Positions 10,892 to 22,335 of a DNA stretch of 64,000 nucleotides are shown here, one piece after another. The notes under the pieces were generated by a model. It was not told where the DNA came from. It worked only from the letters and a program-made list of their open reading frames with translations, and did no database searches. Positions within the stretch are counted from its first letter, which is position 1. Each line of letters opens with the position of its first letter. The stretch is taken from assembly GCA_034770075.1 (NCBI GenBank), contig CM068377.1:69356358-69420357 (forward strand), written 5' to 3'. The stretch is from Aralia elata. Its lineage: Eukaryota > Streptophyta > Magnoliopsida > Apiales > Araliaceae. Made by a program: the position numbers and the translations under genes.

Positions 10892-11530
10892 TGTAAAATT
10901 CTGTAAATGAATTTGTAATTTAACAACATTTTAGCATACATTCATTTCTTAATTAATTACCAAAATAAATTAGGTCTTTATTTTAAATTGGTACCTCACT
11001 ATTTTCATCAAACTATATTACCCTCAATATATAGTTCGACAATTCTAAATAAAGATTTGCAAGTGAGAATAAGGATCCCATTTCAAATGTATATAGCCTT
11101 GTGGTGACACAACAAACGATATATAAATAAATAGGTACAACTATTGTCAATTACATCACTATGTAACTCCTTGTATTTTGCTTCTTAGATTATTTTGATC
11201 AAGTGGTGACACATCCAAATCAAAATTATCCAAGTTAAGTCCAACCTAGCACTTTCATATATGTGAAGAGAAAAAGACCGTCCTTGTGGTGACACAACAA
11301 AACAGTAATGTTCAATTCCTTAATAAGCATCAAATGTGATAATGCAACATCTTAAATATTTAATACTTGCCTTGTGTGACACAACAAACTCATATTAAAT
11401 ATTTAATACTCTATCGCTTTACCATGCTAGAAGGCGACGTTCGATATTCCAAATATCTTTGAACGCTTAGGACTTAATATAATTTCTTTGAGGGGTTTGT
11501 TATTATTTATCTCATCTTGTTTAGCGCGCA

Positions 11531-11532
<2 letters not shown>

Positions 11533-11572
<40 letters not shown>
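11533..11572. repeat. (TA)n microsatellite
   Basis: About 19 uninterrupted TA dinucleotides inside the copia-1 leader. A simple sequence, likely length-polymorphic. Confidence 0.95.
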
Positions 11573-11577
<5 letters not shown>

Positions 11578-12649
11578 CGCGTCATATTATTTAACATGCG
11601 AAACATGTTGTATAATATATAATATATACATAGTAAGCATGCACATATAGAATACTATATTCTACCCGGATTGATTATGGACTTTTATTCTAGTTTGGTT
11701 CATTAGAGCCACCAATTGAACCAAAAGGTCAAACCTAGGGTGCAAGAACAAAATTTAAATATAACTATTACATTTAAACCCAGACTCCATTACAAACGGG
11801 TCTTCAAGCGCTCCTTGCTCCTTTGTCTCCAATTCTTCAAGTAATTCTAATTAAACCTATTACATAAACTATTTACAATAAATAGAAACCTTGATCAGCA
11901 GTCAATGAGAGGTACATAAGAGGAAGATAGAATTTACATCAAGAAAAATTAGAGAAGACGAGGTATGCAGATCCCATTTATAAATAACATTCATCACCAT
12001 TTATTCATATCACACATTGGTCAGTAGTCCATAGTCAATCACTATTTATTATCATACATATCTCCATATGTATGAATAAATAACATTCATCTCATGAATA
12101 ATAAAACCATTCCATATATGCATTGATATCATTTAATGGGCAATTAAAAGTTTATTATAAATCCAATTTTGAAACAAAAATAAACTCCTTTATTTTAATC
12201 AAAATTTAAATCATAATAAACTTATTTATTTTATTTTATCCAATTTTGAATAAAAATAAACTCCTTTATTTTTAATCAAATTCCAAATCAAAATAAACTC
12301 TTTTATTTTAATTAATATGGAATCCAATTTCAAGTTCAAAACAAACTCTTTTATTTTAACTTAAAATTGTTGAAAAATAAAATATGTTGAATCCTATTCA
12401 TTATCAAAATAAACACCTTTATTTTTTAAGGAAACATGGAATCCTATTCCATATGTGAATAAACTCCTTTATTCTAGGAAACATGGAATCCTATTCCAAA
12501 TGTGAATAAACTCATTTATTCTAGTTAACGTAGAATCCAATTTCAAGTTCAAATAAAACTTTTAATTTTAATTATATTCCAATTCAAAATAAACCTTTTA
12601 TCTTAATTGAAAATAAATAAAATCAAAATAAAATTTTTTCAAAATCTGC

Positions 12650-12775
12650 AGACCGGCGCAGTCGCGCTCCAAAATGAACTAGGAGCGGTGCGGCCGCGCT
12701 GCACCCTAGAAACGATTTCTGGGTTCGGGCGCGGCCGCGCTCCAGAATGAACTAGAAGCTGCGCAGCCGCGCCAC
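12650..12775. repeat. GC-rich duplicated block in the copia-1 leader
   Basis: The string GCGCTCCA(A/G)AATGAACTAG(A/G)AGC occurs twice (about 12662 and 12736), each with nearby GCGGCCGCGC. It is a CpG-rich island in otherwise very AT-rich sequence. Confidence 0.75.
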
Positions 12776-12876
12776 GTAGCAGACTTCGAATTTTTTTTTC
12801 TTTGCCCAGAAAATCGATCCAATTGCATACCCATACATACATGGAATCATAATAATCGATAATTAGCACAAGGTTA

Positions 12877-12889
12877 GGCTCTGATGCCA
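12877..12889 (-). promoter_or_regulatory. Primer-binding site of copia-1
   Basis: Minus-strand TGGCATCAGAGCC follows the LTR end (CCTAACA) after one base. It matches the initiator-Met tRNA primer site (usual TGGTATCAGAGC) with one change, and it defines the inner LTR boundary at 12891. Confidence 0.85.
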
Positions 12890-12890
12890 C

Positions 12891-13834
12891 TGTTAGGTTT
12901 GTATATAGCGCGAACATGCAATCAAATTACATAAATAGTGTGGAAGCGCAATAAAACGGATTTTAATTTTTAATACAAACCATCACCATGATCATCCTTG
13001 TGATCAATTATCAATTAAATGAAAGAGATGGAGATATAGAATTATACCCTCGTGAATCAAAACTTCCTCAGGTACAAGTTAACCTCCAATTCCTTCGCGT
13101 TCTCCTTGAATTCTACCGATTAAATTCCTTCCTTTGATCAACGTTAGCCACCCAAGTGTTTGGCCTCTAGAGGTGATCCACCAAGGAATAATAGTTGTTC
13201 AAGAAGATGGGTGTTGGCAAAACCCTAGTTTCTATCTCTATAGAAATTGCAAGTACTCTCTCTCTCTCCAATTCTTATGGAAGAATGTGTAACTGTCTAA
13301 CCCTAAATCATGATAAGACTCTTCTTATTTATAGATATAGGGAGCCCTCCTAAACTATTTAGGATTAGGATTTTTATTATAATTAAACTCCTTTAATTAA
13401 TTATGCTCCTAATCCAATTAGGAATTCATGAGAGAGTACTTTTATTAATTAATTTCCAATCCCTATTAGGAATTAAATAATAGTAACAGTAATAATAATA
13501 ATAATAATAAGACTCCTCTTATTAATTTATATTTAATATTTTGAAAATATTAAATAATAAATATTAAGCTATTTAATTTATTCTATCTCCATACACTAAA
13601 TTAAATACACTTAGCTTATTATTACAATTATGTCATTTACTTCTTAAATAAATATTTTCCTTTTGAGGTGTGACCTTTTAGGTTCTCCATATTAAACCGA
13701 TTGTGAATAAATCAATTAGAACAATTCTAATCTTATTTAAATAAATAAATTAAACTATTTAATCCATTTAAATAAATAATATTTATTCTACAATAAGGGT
13801 AAGCCCCCTTAGCGATCAACAACTTTCCAGATAA
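12891..13834 (-). repeat. Partial 5' LTR of copia-1
   Basis: This 944-bp stretch matches the inner half of the 1.84-kb LTR of copia-2 (50306 onwards) with few differences. It stops at CCAGATAA where the gypsy-A LTR begins; copia-2 continues CCAGATAATATAG at the same point. GATAA (13830-13834) is therefore the expected target-site duplication of gypsy-A, and its partner lies right of the window. A TATA box is visible on the minus strand at 13326-13333. Confidence 0.9.
13326..13333 (-). promoter_or_regulatory. TATA box of the copia LTR (copia-1)
   Basis: Minus-strand CTATAAATAAG, conserved at 50743-50750 in copia-2. It is the likely core promoter of this LTR family, by motif and conservation between copies. 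Confidence 0.55.
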
Positions 13835-13869
13835 TGTAATGTCCGGGAATTTTAGACTATGTACCAAGT

Positions 13870-13907
<38 letters not shown>

Positions 13908-14856
13908 TGGACTTAATTGGATCCATATAAGCATTATTATTTAATTATATAATTATATGGTCCAATAATTTTCCTTGCATTAAAGGGGCTCACTAATAGT
14001 ACGAGTAAATTAGTGATTTAACCCTAAGAATTTATTGGCAAGAAAATTGGGGAAATTAAATAAATAATTTCATTTTATTATCGGATTAAATAATTCGAAT
14101 GAGAAATTATTGTTGAAACAAATATTTTAAATAATTAATTAATTGAATTATTTATGTAATTTAAATATTAAAAAGGTAATGTTGTTAATTTAATTTGGGT
14201 CACTTTTCTTTTATTTAGATTGACCATTTCTTTTTATTTATTTCTGGATTGGACCCAAACTTTATAATAAGCTGAGCCCCAAATTTTCTTTTAGGGCCCA
14301 ATTCCCTTATCATTGGGCTGCTTCTCCATTCATTAGCCGACCCAACTATTGGGTTAAGCCCAATTTAAATTACAGTCGGGTTGGACTAAATACACACCCG
14401 ATCCATTTTCAACTAAATTGGGAAAGCCGGTTATTGGGTTGAGATGCAATCGAGCAATTGAAATGGGGAACCCCCAAACCAGATCAGTCAAGAAAAAAAA
14501 AAGAAGTAGGTTAGCCGAACCTAGCTAGTCCCTAAACCCTCCATCAATCGGATCAGTCAAGCGAGAGACGGGAGAAAGAAATGGGATTTGTCAATCGCCG
14601 GCGACAACATGGGGCAACCGACCGGCGGATTAATTAGGGGTTCGAGTGGGCGACCGAGCGTGCGATGTTCGGACCGAAGGACCCCAAGCGACCGGCGACT
14701 GACGGATGGAAGCGCGTGGCTCGAGGCTTGTCGGCGATCTCGCGGTTGGCTTGGATGGGACTGACAGAGACAATCGATCGACAACCTACCCCTCTAACCC
14801 TTAGGTATTGCCCGGACGAGCGAGGTAATATCCAGCGAGTTGGGTAATTTTTCTTC

Positions 14857-14864
14857 TATAAATT
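14857..14864 (+). promoter_or_regulatory. TATA box of the gypsy-A 5' LTR
   Basis: TTCTATAAATTGAACCCCC is identical in the 3' LTR (62288-62295). It stands just downstream of the GC-richer block and is a good core-promoter candidate. Confidence 0.6.
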
Positions 14865-15589
14865 GAACCCCCCATGCCCTAGACCAAGCTGCCGAATACC
14901 TTTGTTTGTGAGTCCAAATTAGAAAAAAAAAATAGAGAGGAAGCTACTGTAAATGTCCAACTTGGTCACTTATTTCGGTAGAAGGAGGAAGATTGCAGTC
15001 CGATCGATAGCAAGGTATCTTAGTGAGCCGCTGAGTTGTGTCATTTTTTTTATTTTTATTTTCCTTTTGTGATTGAATGGGTTATACATTATACTTGGAT
15101 TGAGTTGTTGCTTGTATTGTATTGTACTGTGTTAATTCTTTGTTGGGAAACTGGTGAACCTTAAAGGTTCTAGCAGTAGATTTTGTACCGTATTTAGGCC
15201 AATGGTAGAGTTTTGGAACGTCCAGCAGATGACTGGTGTAATGCCTAAATTAAATTTGGTTTTCTTTTGTTTTTCTGTTTGGGATGGGTACTGAATTAGA
15301 AATCAGTATTGCTATAATCTACTTGGAAATTGTTATCTTTTGTGTTGAGTAATAATTTTGTTAGTTTGAAAAGAAATTGCAGGAGTTGGATATATTGACT
15401 GTAACTGTTGATCTTAGCAGCATAAAACCATTAACTAAGTGTAGTATACAACAACTGAATTGTTCGAATAAGTTGTGTAATTCAATGGAGTTAACTGTGA
15501 ATCAAATGTACTGTCATTAGCTTAACTAGTGGTTATTAATTGGAGCTAATAATACACTTGTAAACTAATTAGTTATTATAACTAATAAA

Positions 15590-16480
15590 TAAAATTAATA
15601 GAGTAACTATTTATTATTTATTAATAAATAATAAATAAAGATAATAAATATTTAATTATTATTTAATTAATATTAAATAATAATTAAGTATGAATAGAAT
15701 AATAAATTAATTATTTATTACTTATCAATAAGTAATAAATAAAGATAATCAATATTTAATTATTAATAGTAAATAATAATTAAGTATGAATAAAGTCAAT
15801 CAATTAATTATTTATTATTTATCACTAAATAATAAATAAAGATAATAAATATGTAATTATTATTTAATAATAATTAAGTATGAAAAAGGTTAATAAATTA
15901 ATTATTTATTATTTATCAATAAATGATAAATAAAGATAATAAAAATTTAATTATTATTTAATTAATATTAAATAATAATTAAATATGAATAAAGTTAATA
16001 AAATAATTAATTATTATTAAATAAATAAAGAGAATAAATATTTAATAACGATTAATTATGAATAAAGTTAATAAAATAATTATTTATTATCATTAAGTAA
16101 TAAATAAGGATAATAAATATTTAATTATTATTTAATTAATGTTAAATAATAATTAAGTATGAATGAAGTTAATAAAGTAATTATTTATTATTTAACAAAT
16201 AATAATAAATAAAGATACTAAATATTTAATTAATATGAATGAAGTTATTTATCGATAAACAATAAATATTTAATTATTATTTAGTTAGTATTAAATAATA
16301 ATTAAGTATAAATCGCATTATAAAATAATTATCTATTATTTATTATTTAATAATAATAAATAAAGATAATAAATATCTAGTTATTATCTAATTAATATTA
16401 ATAATAATTGGGTATGAATAAAGCTAACAAGGATAGCAATTGCTTAATCATTAATGAAATAATGATTAAGTACAAGTGAG
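15590..16480. repeat. AT-rich tandem array in the gypsy-A 5' LTR
   Basis: Roughly 100-110-bp units, each made of TAATTATTTATTATTTATC, AATAAAGATAATAAATA, TTAATTATTATTTAA and AATAATTAAGTATGAAT, repeat about eight times with divergence towards the end. Each unit contains short inverted pieces (AATAATAA against TTATTATT). The 3' LTR has the same array (63020-63760) but lacks one unit, the one at about 15720-15800 in this copy. Confidence 0.85.
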
Positions 16481-17803
16481 ATTACTAGGTTAATTATTTA
16501 TTTTTGGCCTTAATAAATAAAGGTAATAGTTGAGTACTCAAATGATAAGTAACCATAATTAGCTATCATTTATTTTAATAGCTAAGAGTCATTAATTAAT
16601 TTCTATTTAGCTAATGTTAAATAGTAATTAAATGTATATGGTGAATTATTTATCTGCTAAATAAATAGCATAAGTGAGTGTATCGATATACAGTTATGCA
16701 ATGCTAATGGATAAACTGACTTTATCAACTGATAGGTTATCCAAGATCAATTAGTTAAAGCTAAGATTTATTTGTAGCTGAGCAAACAGGCAAGTTTCCT
16801 ATCCTTGAGCAAGTTCATCTTACTCAACTTTTACATTGAGCAAGTTCTTATATCGAAACTTTAATTGTTGCAAGTTTCTTTTCATTCGAGCAGGCTACTA
16901 TTGTATTGTAGCTTGAAATTTTATTCCAAGAATGCTTAAGTGGTCTAATTAATTTACAGTTATTCCACATCAATATTATTAACACTCGCATTCAGTGCAT
17001 TTGAATTTGTACATTTATTAAAGTTCCGAAATTCACGAACTATTCATGATAAAGTCTGAACCCTTGTTCGGTCAGGCAAGTATGTGAGAATTTATGAAAG
17101 CTATCCGAACCAATCGATGGTACGGATTCTTAAACTGAATGAACACCCCTTTTATTATAGGAAAATACCTCAGGTACTGTATATAAGGTACAAACAGCAG
17201 AGTTAAATGTTATGCATATACATAGCGCACGCGAGGCTGATCCCCTCAAGTACTTATTCTGTAGCCAGTAACCAGAGGGTCAACTAGCTAATGACTCATT
17301 TGGAAGTTATTGTTCAAAGTATACTTGACTATCAATTTTTCTAAAAGCAGTTATTGTTCTTGCTTCTGATAATTATTGTTGAATTCTCTTTATATATTCC
17401 CTTCATCATGATATACCCCTTATTGTTGTACTTTAAACTTGCTGAGCAAACTCGTTGCTCACCCTTGCTATATCATGACTCCATTGCAGCAAAACCCGAG
17501 ACATCAGGAAAGAGCAAAGGGAAAGAAAGGATGAAGTGATAGGCTTCCCGTAGCTGATTTTATCTTATGTGTAGTTAATTACTATTAATGTAATTTAAAC
17601 CCTGATAGTTATTCGGGGTATGGATTTGTGTTAAGTATTTAAGGTTATTGTATTCTGGGACTAGTAACACCTTTCTAATGAATAACATATGTTTGTTATA
17701 ATCCGCATTTTAGTCAATGTATGTTGTTGGAGGTGAATGATGTATTGGATCGTGATGACCGGATCCGGGTATTTGGAGACCCGAATCTGGGGGCGTCACA
17801 GGT

Positions 17804-17815
17804 TAGTATCAGAGC
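17804..17815 (+). promoter_or_regulatory. Primer-binding site of gypsy-A (initiator-Met tRNA type)
   Basis: TAGTATCAGAGC follows the LTR end after three bases and differs from the standard TGGTATCAGAGC by one G-to-A change. The same site in gypsy-B is unmutated. Confidence 0.82.
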
Positions 17816-18576
17816 TGTAGGTTATAAACTTTAGGATCGCTAAACCTAGGTTATGAATTTAACATAGGATTTGGTTTTATAGTAGTTTGTGATCCTAGAT
17901 TTGACCATTCTATTGTTCAAGTTAGTTGAGATTAGAGAGTTTATATAGTTAAATATGTGTGAAAAATGTGACTGAAAACTCTAAGAGATGAATTGATCAT
18001 CAGTTAATGTAAAGATAGGCATTCATTTAAGTTTGGGGGGACATTTGCAAAAAGAAATTGAAAATTATGAAAAATGATTGAAGTTTGAATTGTTGGTGGA
18101 TTGAGATGGAGCGTAAAATGCATTCATCCATAAACGTAGGCAAGATGGAGCGTAAAACGCACTTGTTTACAATAAAGTGAGATGGAGCATAAAATGCACT
18201 CACAGATTGAAAAAAAATACTTTATAATCTTTCCCCCGAATTGGTGTGATGTTGTCTTTGCTGAAATTTGATGTGATAGGTTAGATTTTGGAGCTGATGT
18301 CAGGTATCCGTTATACGATATTTGATTATATAATCTTATCTATGTTTGGTTGATTTGAGCAATTTAGGTGATCATATGTTGTGAATTGCTATGTAATTGA
18401 TGATTATGTTGAGATTTTAAATCATTCATGATTTGAATTTGGGTAGAAATTTGTTTGTGTAAATCTTTGAGGCAGTGATTCAGAGTTATCTTAAATTTTT
18501 GCTCATGAGTTAACTGGTTATTGCATGTTAGAGTAGTTTTTAGTTTTGTTTGAGTTTTGCTTGAGGACAAGCAAAT
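17816..18576 (+). other. gypsy-A leader joined to the 3' UTR end of an Athila element
   Basis: The first 150-200 bases after the PBS look like gypsy leader. From about 17950-18020 onward the sequence takes on the character of an Athila 3' end: AAGTTTGGGGGG at about 18030 and TTGAGGACAAGCAA at 18561, just before a TGATAAGTG LTR start. The exact junction cannot be fixed by eye. The motif GATGGAGCGTAAAA(T/C)GCA or a close variant occurs three times (about 18106, 18144, 18182). No gene is seen. Confidence 0.65.
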
Positions 18577-20275
18577 TGATAAGTGCATAATGTTCTATGA
18601 TTTTGATTCCTTTATGTTTGGTTTTATTACATGTTTTATGTGTATATGGACTTATTAAGGTGTTTATTGATTACAGGAGGAATTGGTGCTGAAAAGAGGA
18701 GTTGGAGCTAAAAATAGGAAAAAGAAGAGAATTTCGGGAAAGCATGAGCTCACCATTCAACAACAATCAATAGACTAAAAGATATGATCTTGGCTTAGAA
18801 CTTAGATTGTATTTTAGATCTCATCGAGAGCTTCGATTTGATAGTTAGCACGTCCCGTAACTTTTCTCGGATCAAAAGTTATGACATTTTTACTAGCGGA
18901 CGATGAACCTCATATTTTCGGCTTGCCATTTACACAGCAGTCACTTCAGGGCCGATTTTGACCTTTCTCCAGCCCATATCTCTGAAAACTCAAAGAATAA
19001 AAGTTGTAGATCTATGTCTTAGCTTTCCAGATCATCTTGAATCGCCTTAATCGGAGTTTGTATGATAAAGTTATGGCTGTTTTTCCAAAGGACGTCGCAA
19101 TAGAAAATTTGAGCGCGACCGACTCTGAAATGGCTTGAGTTGAGCGCGGTTGGCGCTGGAGCCTCTGTGGTTGAGTGCGGTCGGCACTGAATCTAGTGTT
19201 TTTGATTGTTCTCGGCTTTGAAACTTCTGTAGTTGAGCGCGGGCTGAGCGCCGTCGGCGCTGAAACGTGCACGGATTTTGAGGAAACGCCTTTTTGAGAT
19301 TTTCAGTAGATTACTTCCTTATTTTTAGGGACTTTTGATATCTTTTCCAATTCTAATGTAACTAGGATATTTTTTTAGATATGATATTATATTAGGACTA
19401 TAAATACATGTTATTAGGGAGAGGGAAAGACATCTACATCATCATCTACATTGGAATTCAAACCCTAGTTTTGCAAGATTGAAGGCATGTGGAACTAACT
19501 TCTCTATTTCAGTTCTAAGGGATGTTGAACATTCATTATAATTAATGGTTTGATTGAATTTACTTTATTTATTCCTTTTTACATGAGATTTATTCCGGTA
19601 ATCTATTTTAATTGATTGAATGTTATTTGACCTTTTAATTTGATTTGGCCAATTGAATTAATTTGATTGATATCATCTGCTAGATTAAGATATAGTATTA
19701 AGCAAACAATATTGTATTTGATCATAAGTAGCAATTGATAATACTTGATTGTGGACAAGCTTTTGAGCATTATTGAGATTATCTGAAGGCAAGTTAAATA
19801 ATCCCTGATAGTATGATTGTTGCTTAGAATAGTCTAATTCTCTAATCCTTAATGCCTCTCTTATATTAAATCTAGACTGATAGTTCTAGGTTGTATGATA
19901 GTTAGGGTCTAGTGGGGCGATTTTCACATTAGATTTAAAACCTAAGGAGAATTTCGGATAATTAGCGATTACGATTATCTAGGACTATTAATTTCATTGA
20001 AGGATAAATAGGGTTTAACTTGATCAATCCATTATTATAAAAAGGTGATACTGAACTTATGAGCTGAAGTATTTTTATTTATTGATTGTTCTTAATTACT
20101 TTTGTTAAATTAGTTAACTAAACTTCAAACCCCCATTAATAGAAATAATAGGAATATTAGAATAAGTAGAATATTAATTCACTTCTCTGTGGGATCGACC
20201 TTTGCTTGTAATTATACTAAGTTTTGTAGAGTTCTAGTAAGGTATTAATTTATAAGTGTTAAACGACATCTCCCA
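18577..20275 (+). repeat. Athila LTR (1.7 kb)
   Basis: Starts TGATAAGTGCATAATG after a TTGAGGACAAGCAA block and ends at TCTCCCA, five bases before the PBS. It contains a GC-rich stretch with repeated GAGCGCGGT(T/C)GGCGCTG motifs (about 19140-19265) and a TATA box at 19399. Its overall plan (GGCGCT motifs, then TATA, then a GTAATTATACTAAG-like end) is the same as that of the solo LTR at 21037-22335. Confidence 0.85.
19399..19406 (+). promoter_or_regulatory. TATA box of the Athila LTR
   Basis: GGACTATAAATACATG lies about 0.82 kb into the LTR, a standard plant TATA sequence. No second LTR of this copy is available for comparison. Confidence 0.55.
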
Positions 20276-20280
20276 AATTT

Positions 20281-20298
20281 TGGCGCCATTATCGGGGA
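20281..20298 (+). promoter_or_regulatory. Primer-binding site, Asp-tRNA type (Athila)
   Basis: TGGCGCCATTATCGGGGA closely matches the site seen in Athila elements (usual TGGCGCCGTTGCCGGGGA), with three changes. It fixes the LTR end and the plus orientation. Confidence 0.85.
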
Positions 20299-20368
20299 AG
20301 TGTTATTTATCTTTATTTATTCTTCATTTTATTTTATTTTATTTTATTTTTGTTTAATATTGTAGTTT

Positions 20369-21036
20369 ATGACTCGATCCTCTCAATCTAGTGATTTGAA
20401 TTTTGATCTAGAAATTGAGAAAACTGCACGTAGGCTAAGGAAAGAAGCTCATCAAACTCGAGGCATCACTGCAGATTCAGACGAAGTTCCATCACCGAGA
20501 CTCAACATAGCACTTGAATTACTGTCAAATACATCATCCACCGAATCAGAGGACGAAGAAGAGATGGCGGTGCCAAATAATAATAGAACACTCAAAGAAT
20601 TAGTCACTCCTAATTTCAATCAACAACCCTTATGCATTGAATATCCTACCTTAACTGCTGCTTTTGAACTTAAATCGGGACTAATTCATCTTTTGCCTAC
20701 TTTTCGTGGTCTTACAGGTGAGGATTCGTACAAGCACTTAAAGGAATTCCACGTGGTTTGCTCTACCATGAAGCCACATGGAGTAACTGAGGATCAAATC
20801 AAGCTAAGGGCGTTTCCATTTTCACTGGCGGATCTAGCGAAGGACTGGTTGTACTATCTTCCTTCAGGGTCAATACAGTCATGGAATGACATGAAAAAGT
20901 TGTTCTTGGAGAAGTATTTTCCTGCTTCAAGAGTTGCCAACATCAGAAAGGAGATATGCGGCATTCGACAGTTCAACGGAGAGATGCTGCATGAGTATTG
21001 GGAAAGATTCAAAAAATTGTGTTCTAGTTGTCCTCC
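20369..21036 (+). pseudogene. gag: Athila gag, N-terminal part (interrupted)
   Basis: An open frame from ATG 20369 encodes an acidic N-terminus, then the Athila capsid core: LKSGLIHLLPTFRGL, KEFHVVCSTM, RAFPFSLADLAKDWLYYL, MKKLFLEKYFPASR, EYWERFKKLCSSCP. The frame itself is clean up to the 1.3-kb solo LTR that enters right after the CSSCP codons. The gene resumes in frame after the insertion at 22336. Capsid assembly would be its role in a complete element. Confidence 0.92.
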
Positions 21037-22335
21037 TGTTGTCCAAAATTGGTATTGACAATTTACACGCAAGTATACGTGGTCAACAAGTAATAAAGAG
21101 TAAGTAGAGTATCGTTCCTACGAGGAAATAGGTTAATATTTATCAATTACTGATTCTAACTCAATTAATCCTATTTAAACTACAAATAATATCTGTGATT
21201 TTGAGAAATAAATTAACTAAAATTAACTACTGAATTATGAAGTCACAAGAATAAATGCAGAGATAATAGTTTAAGATTAGAACTTCCCTTAGTATTTCAT
21301 TTAAACTAATACACTTCCTATTTAATTAATTAATTACACTGAATCGCTAACCAAGAATTCTTTATATTATTCACGTACTTCTTCCGATAGACACATGAAC
21401 AAATCCTAATAAATCCAATAATTAAGCAACAGAATTACAAGGAACATCCTAATTAATTAACTCACTATATTCCTATGTGAATTATGTTAATTAAGATTTC
21501 AAGCACAAATTCTTTTAATGGCTGCAAAAGACATGTAGGTATATTCCTATCCTATACGCTAATCATATTAACCTTACTCAGATTATATGAACAGATGCTA
21601 TCATATCTCAGATCTAAACCTATACTCCATCTTCCAATTTTGTATAAATTATCCCGGTAATTGTTGATCAGACAATTAATCAATAAGCACAAGATATGAT
21701 AAACGATTCAAGAATAATTAACTAAAATTAAATAAGAAGCATCAATCTAAATTACATACTAAGTTCCGTTGCAATCTTAATTGAAAGTTTAGTTCATAAT
21801 AATAAAGGAAAACATCATCCAGATAATAAATAAAAATATCCCAGAGATTACAAAATTAAAGATAAAAGAAAGGGATAGAAGAAACTATAAAGCCGCTCCT
21901 AATCTCTGTCTTGATCTTCACATTCTGTAAATTTCCTTCGTGTTCTCCTCGTTGTTTTCTCTGCAAAATCCCTTGTTATGCTATGTTCTGAAGTCTTCTC
22001 CTTTTTATATTAATAAAACCCTTATTCAGATTCCTAATTAGCTTCAATTTTTTCTCACAGCCGCACAAAACCTTCACATTTTGCATCCTAGCGCCTAAAA
22101 CGCTCATCCTAGCGCCTAAAGCGCTCTACCAGGACCAAGTAATTACAAAAATGTCACTCAGCTCAAATTTTAATCCTTTTTAATTCTTTTCTTCACCAAA
22201 TAACTTATATGCCCCTCCAACTCCATCCTACAATAAATAAACACAAAAATAAATAAAATGATACTAAAAACACTTAAGAATAACAATAATTAAGCTCAAC
22301 AATACCTAATTCATAGGTATGAAACCCACTCATCA
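21037..22335 (-). mobile_element. Solo LTR of an Athila-like element in the Athila gag (1.3 kb, TSD CCTCC)
   Basis: The insert has TG...CA ends (TGTTGTCC on the plus strand, CTCATCA at the other end) and is flanked by CCTCC at 21032-21036 and 22336-22340. Removing it restores the gag reading across the joint. Read on the minus strand it looks like an Athila-family LTR: start TGATGAGTGGG, GAGCGCTTTAGGCGCTAGG motifs (about 22092-22130), and TATAAAAAG at 22001-22009. Its end is AATTTTGGACAACA, which resembles an LTR/PBS joint that has lost its middle (AATTTTGG then GGACAACA). Confidence 0.8.

Larger units (their letters stand above)
10892..12876 (-). other. Long repeat-rich 5' leader of copia-1
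   Basis: About 2 kb between PBS and gag without a credible gene. It contains three copies of the motif CTTGTGGTGACACAACAAA or a close variant (about 11098, 11283, 11367), a TA dinucleotide run at 11534-11571, a run of degenerate units around AATAAACTCCTTTATTTT (about 12165-12610), and a GC-rich duplicated block (12650-12775). A leader this long is unusual for copia; part of it could be a decayed insertion. Confidence 0.6.
8107..13834 (-). mobile_element. Ty1/copia element copia-1 (interrupted by T1 and by gypsy-A)
   Basis: Minus-strand copia element with partial 5' LTR (13834 to 12891), PBS, a 2-kb leader, gag, protease, integrase and RT remnants, cut off at 8107 by T1. The 5' LTR is broken at 13834 by the gypsy-A LTR. 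The uninterrupted sequence on both sides is visible in copia-2 (near 51257 and 52716). The pol order PR-INT-RT is that of Ty1/copia. Every gene is decayed. Confidence 0.9.
13835..17800 (+). repeat. 5' LTR of gypsy-A (4.0 kb)
   Basis: Begins TGTAATGTCCGGG, ends GGGCGTCACA, and is followed by a PBS. The same sequence begins the 3' LTR at 61266. It holds a short TA run (about 13873-13902), a GC-richer block at 14540-14840, a TATA box at 14857, and a long AT-rich tandem array at about 15590-16480. Small ORFs in the GC-richer block (for example 14665-14847) are shared with the other LTR but have no protein-family features. Confidence 0.92.

Noticed and set aside
14665..14847. Small ORF in the GC-richer part of the gypsy-A LTR (also 62096-62278, and an antisense frame 14557-14784)
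   Set aside because: The same descent argument applies. GC-rich sequence has few stops by chance, and no protein family is visible.
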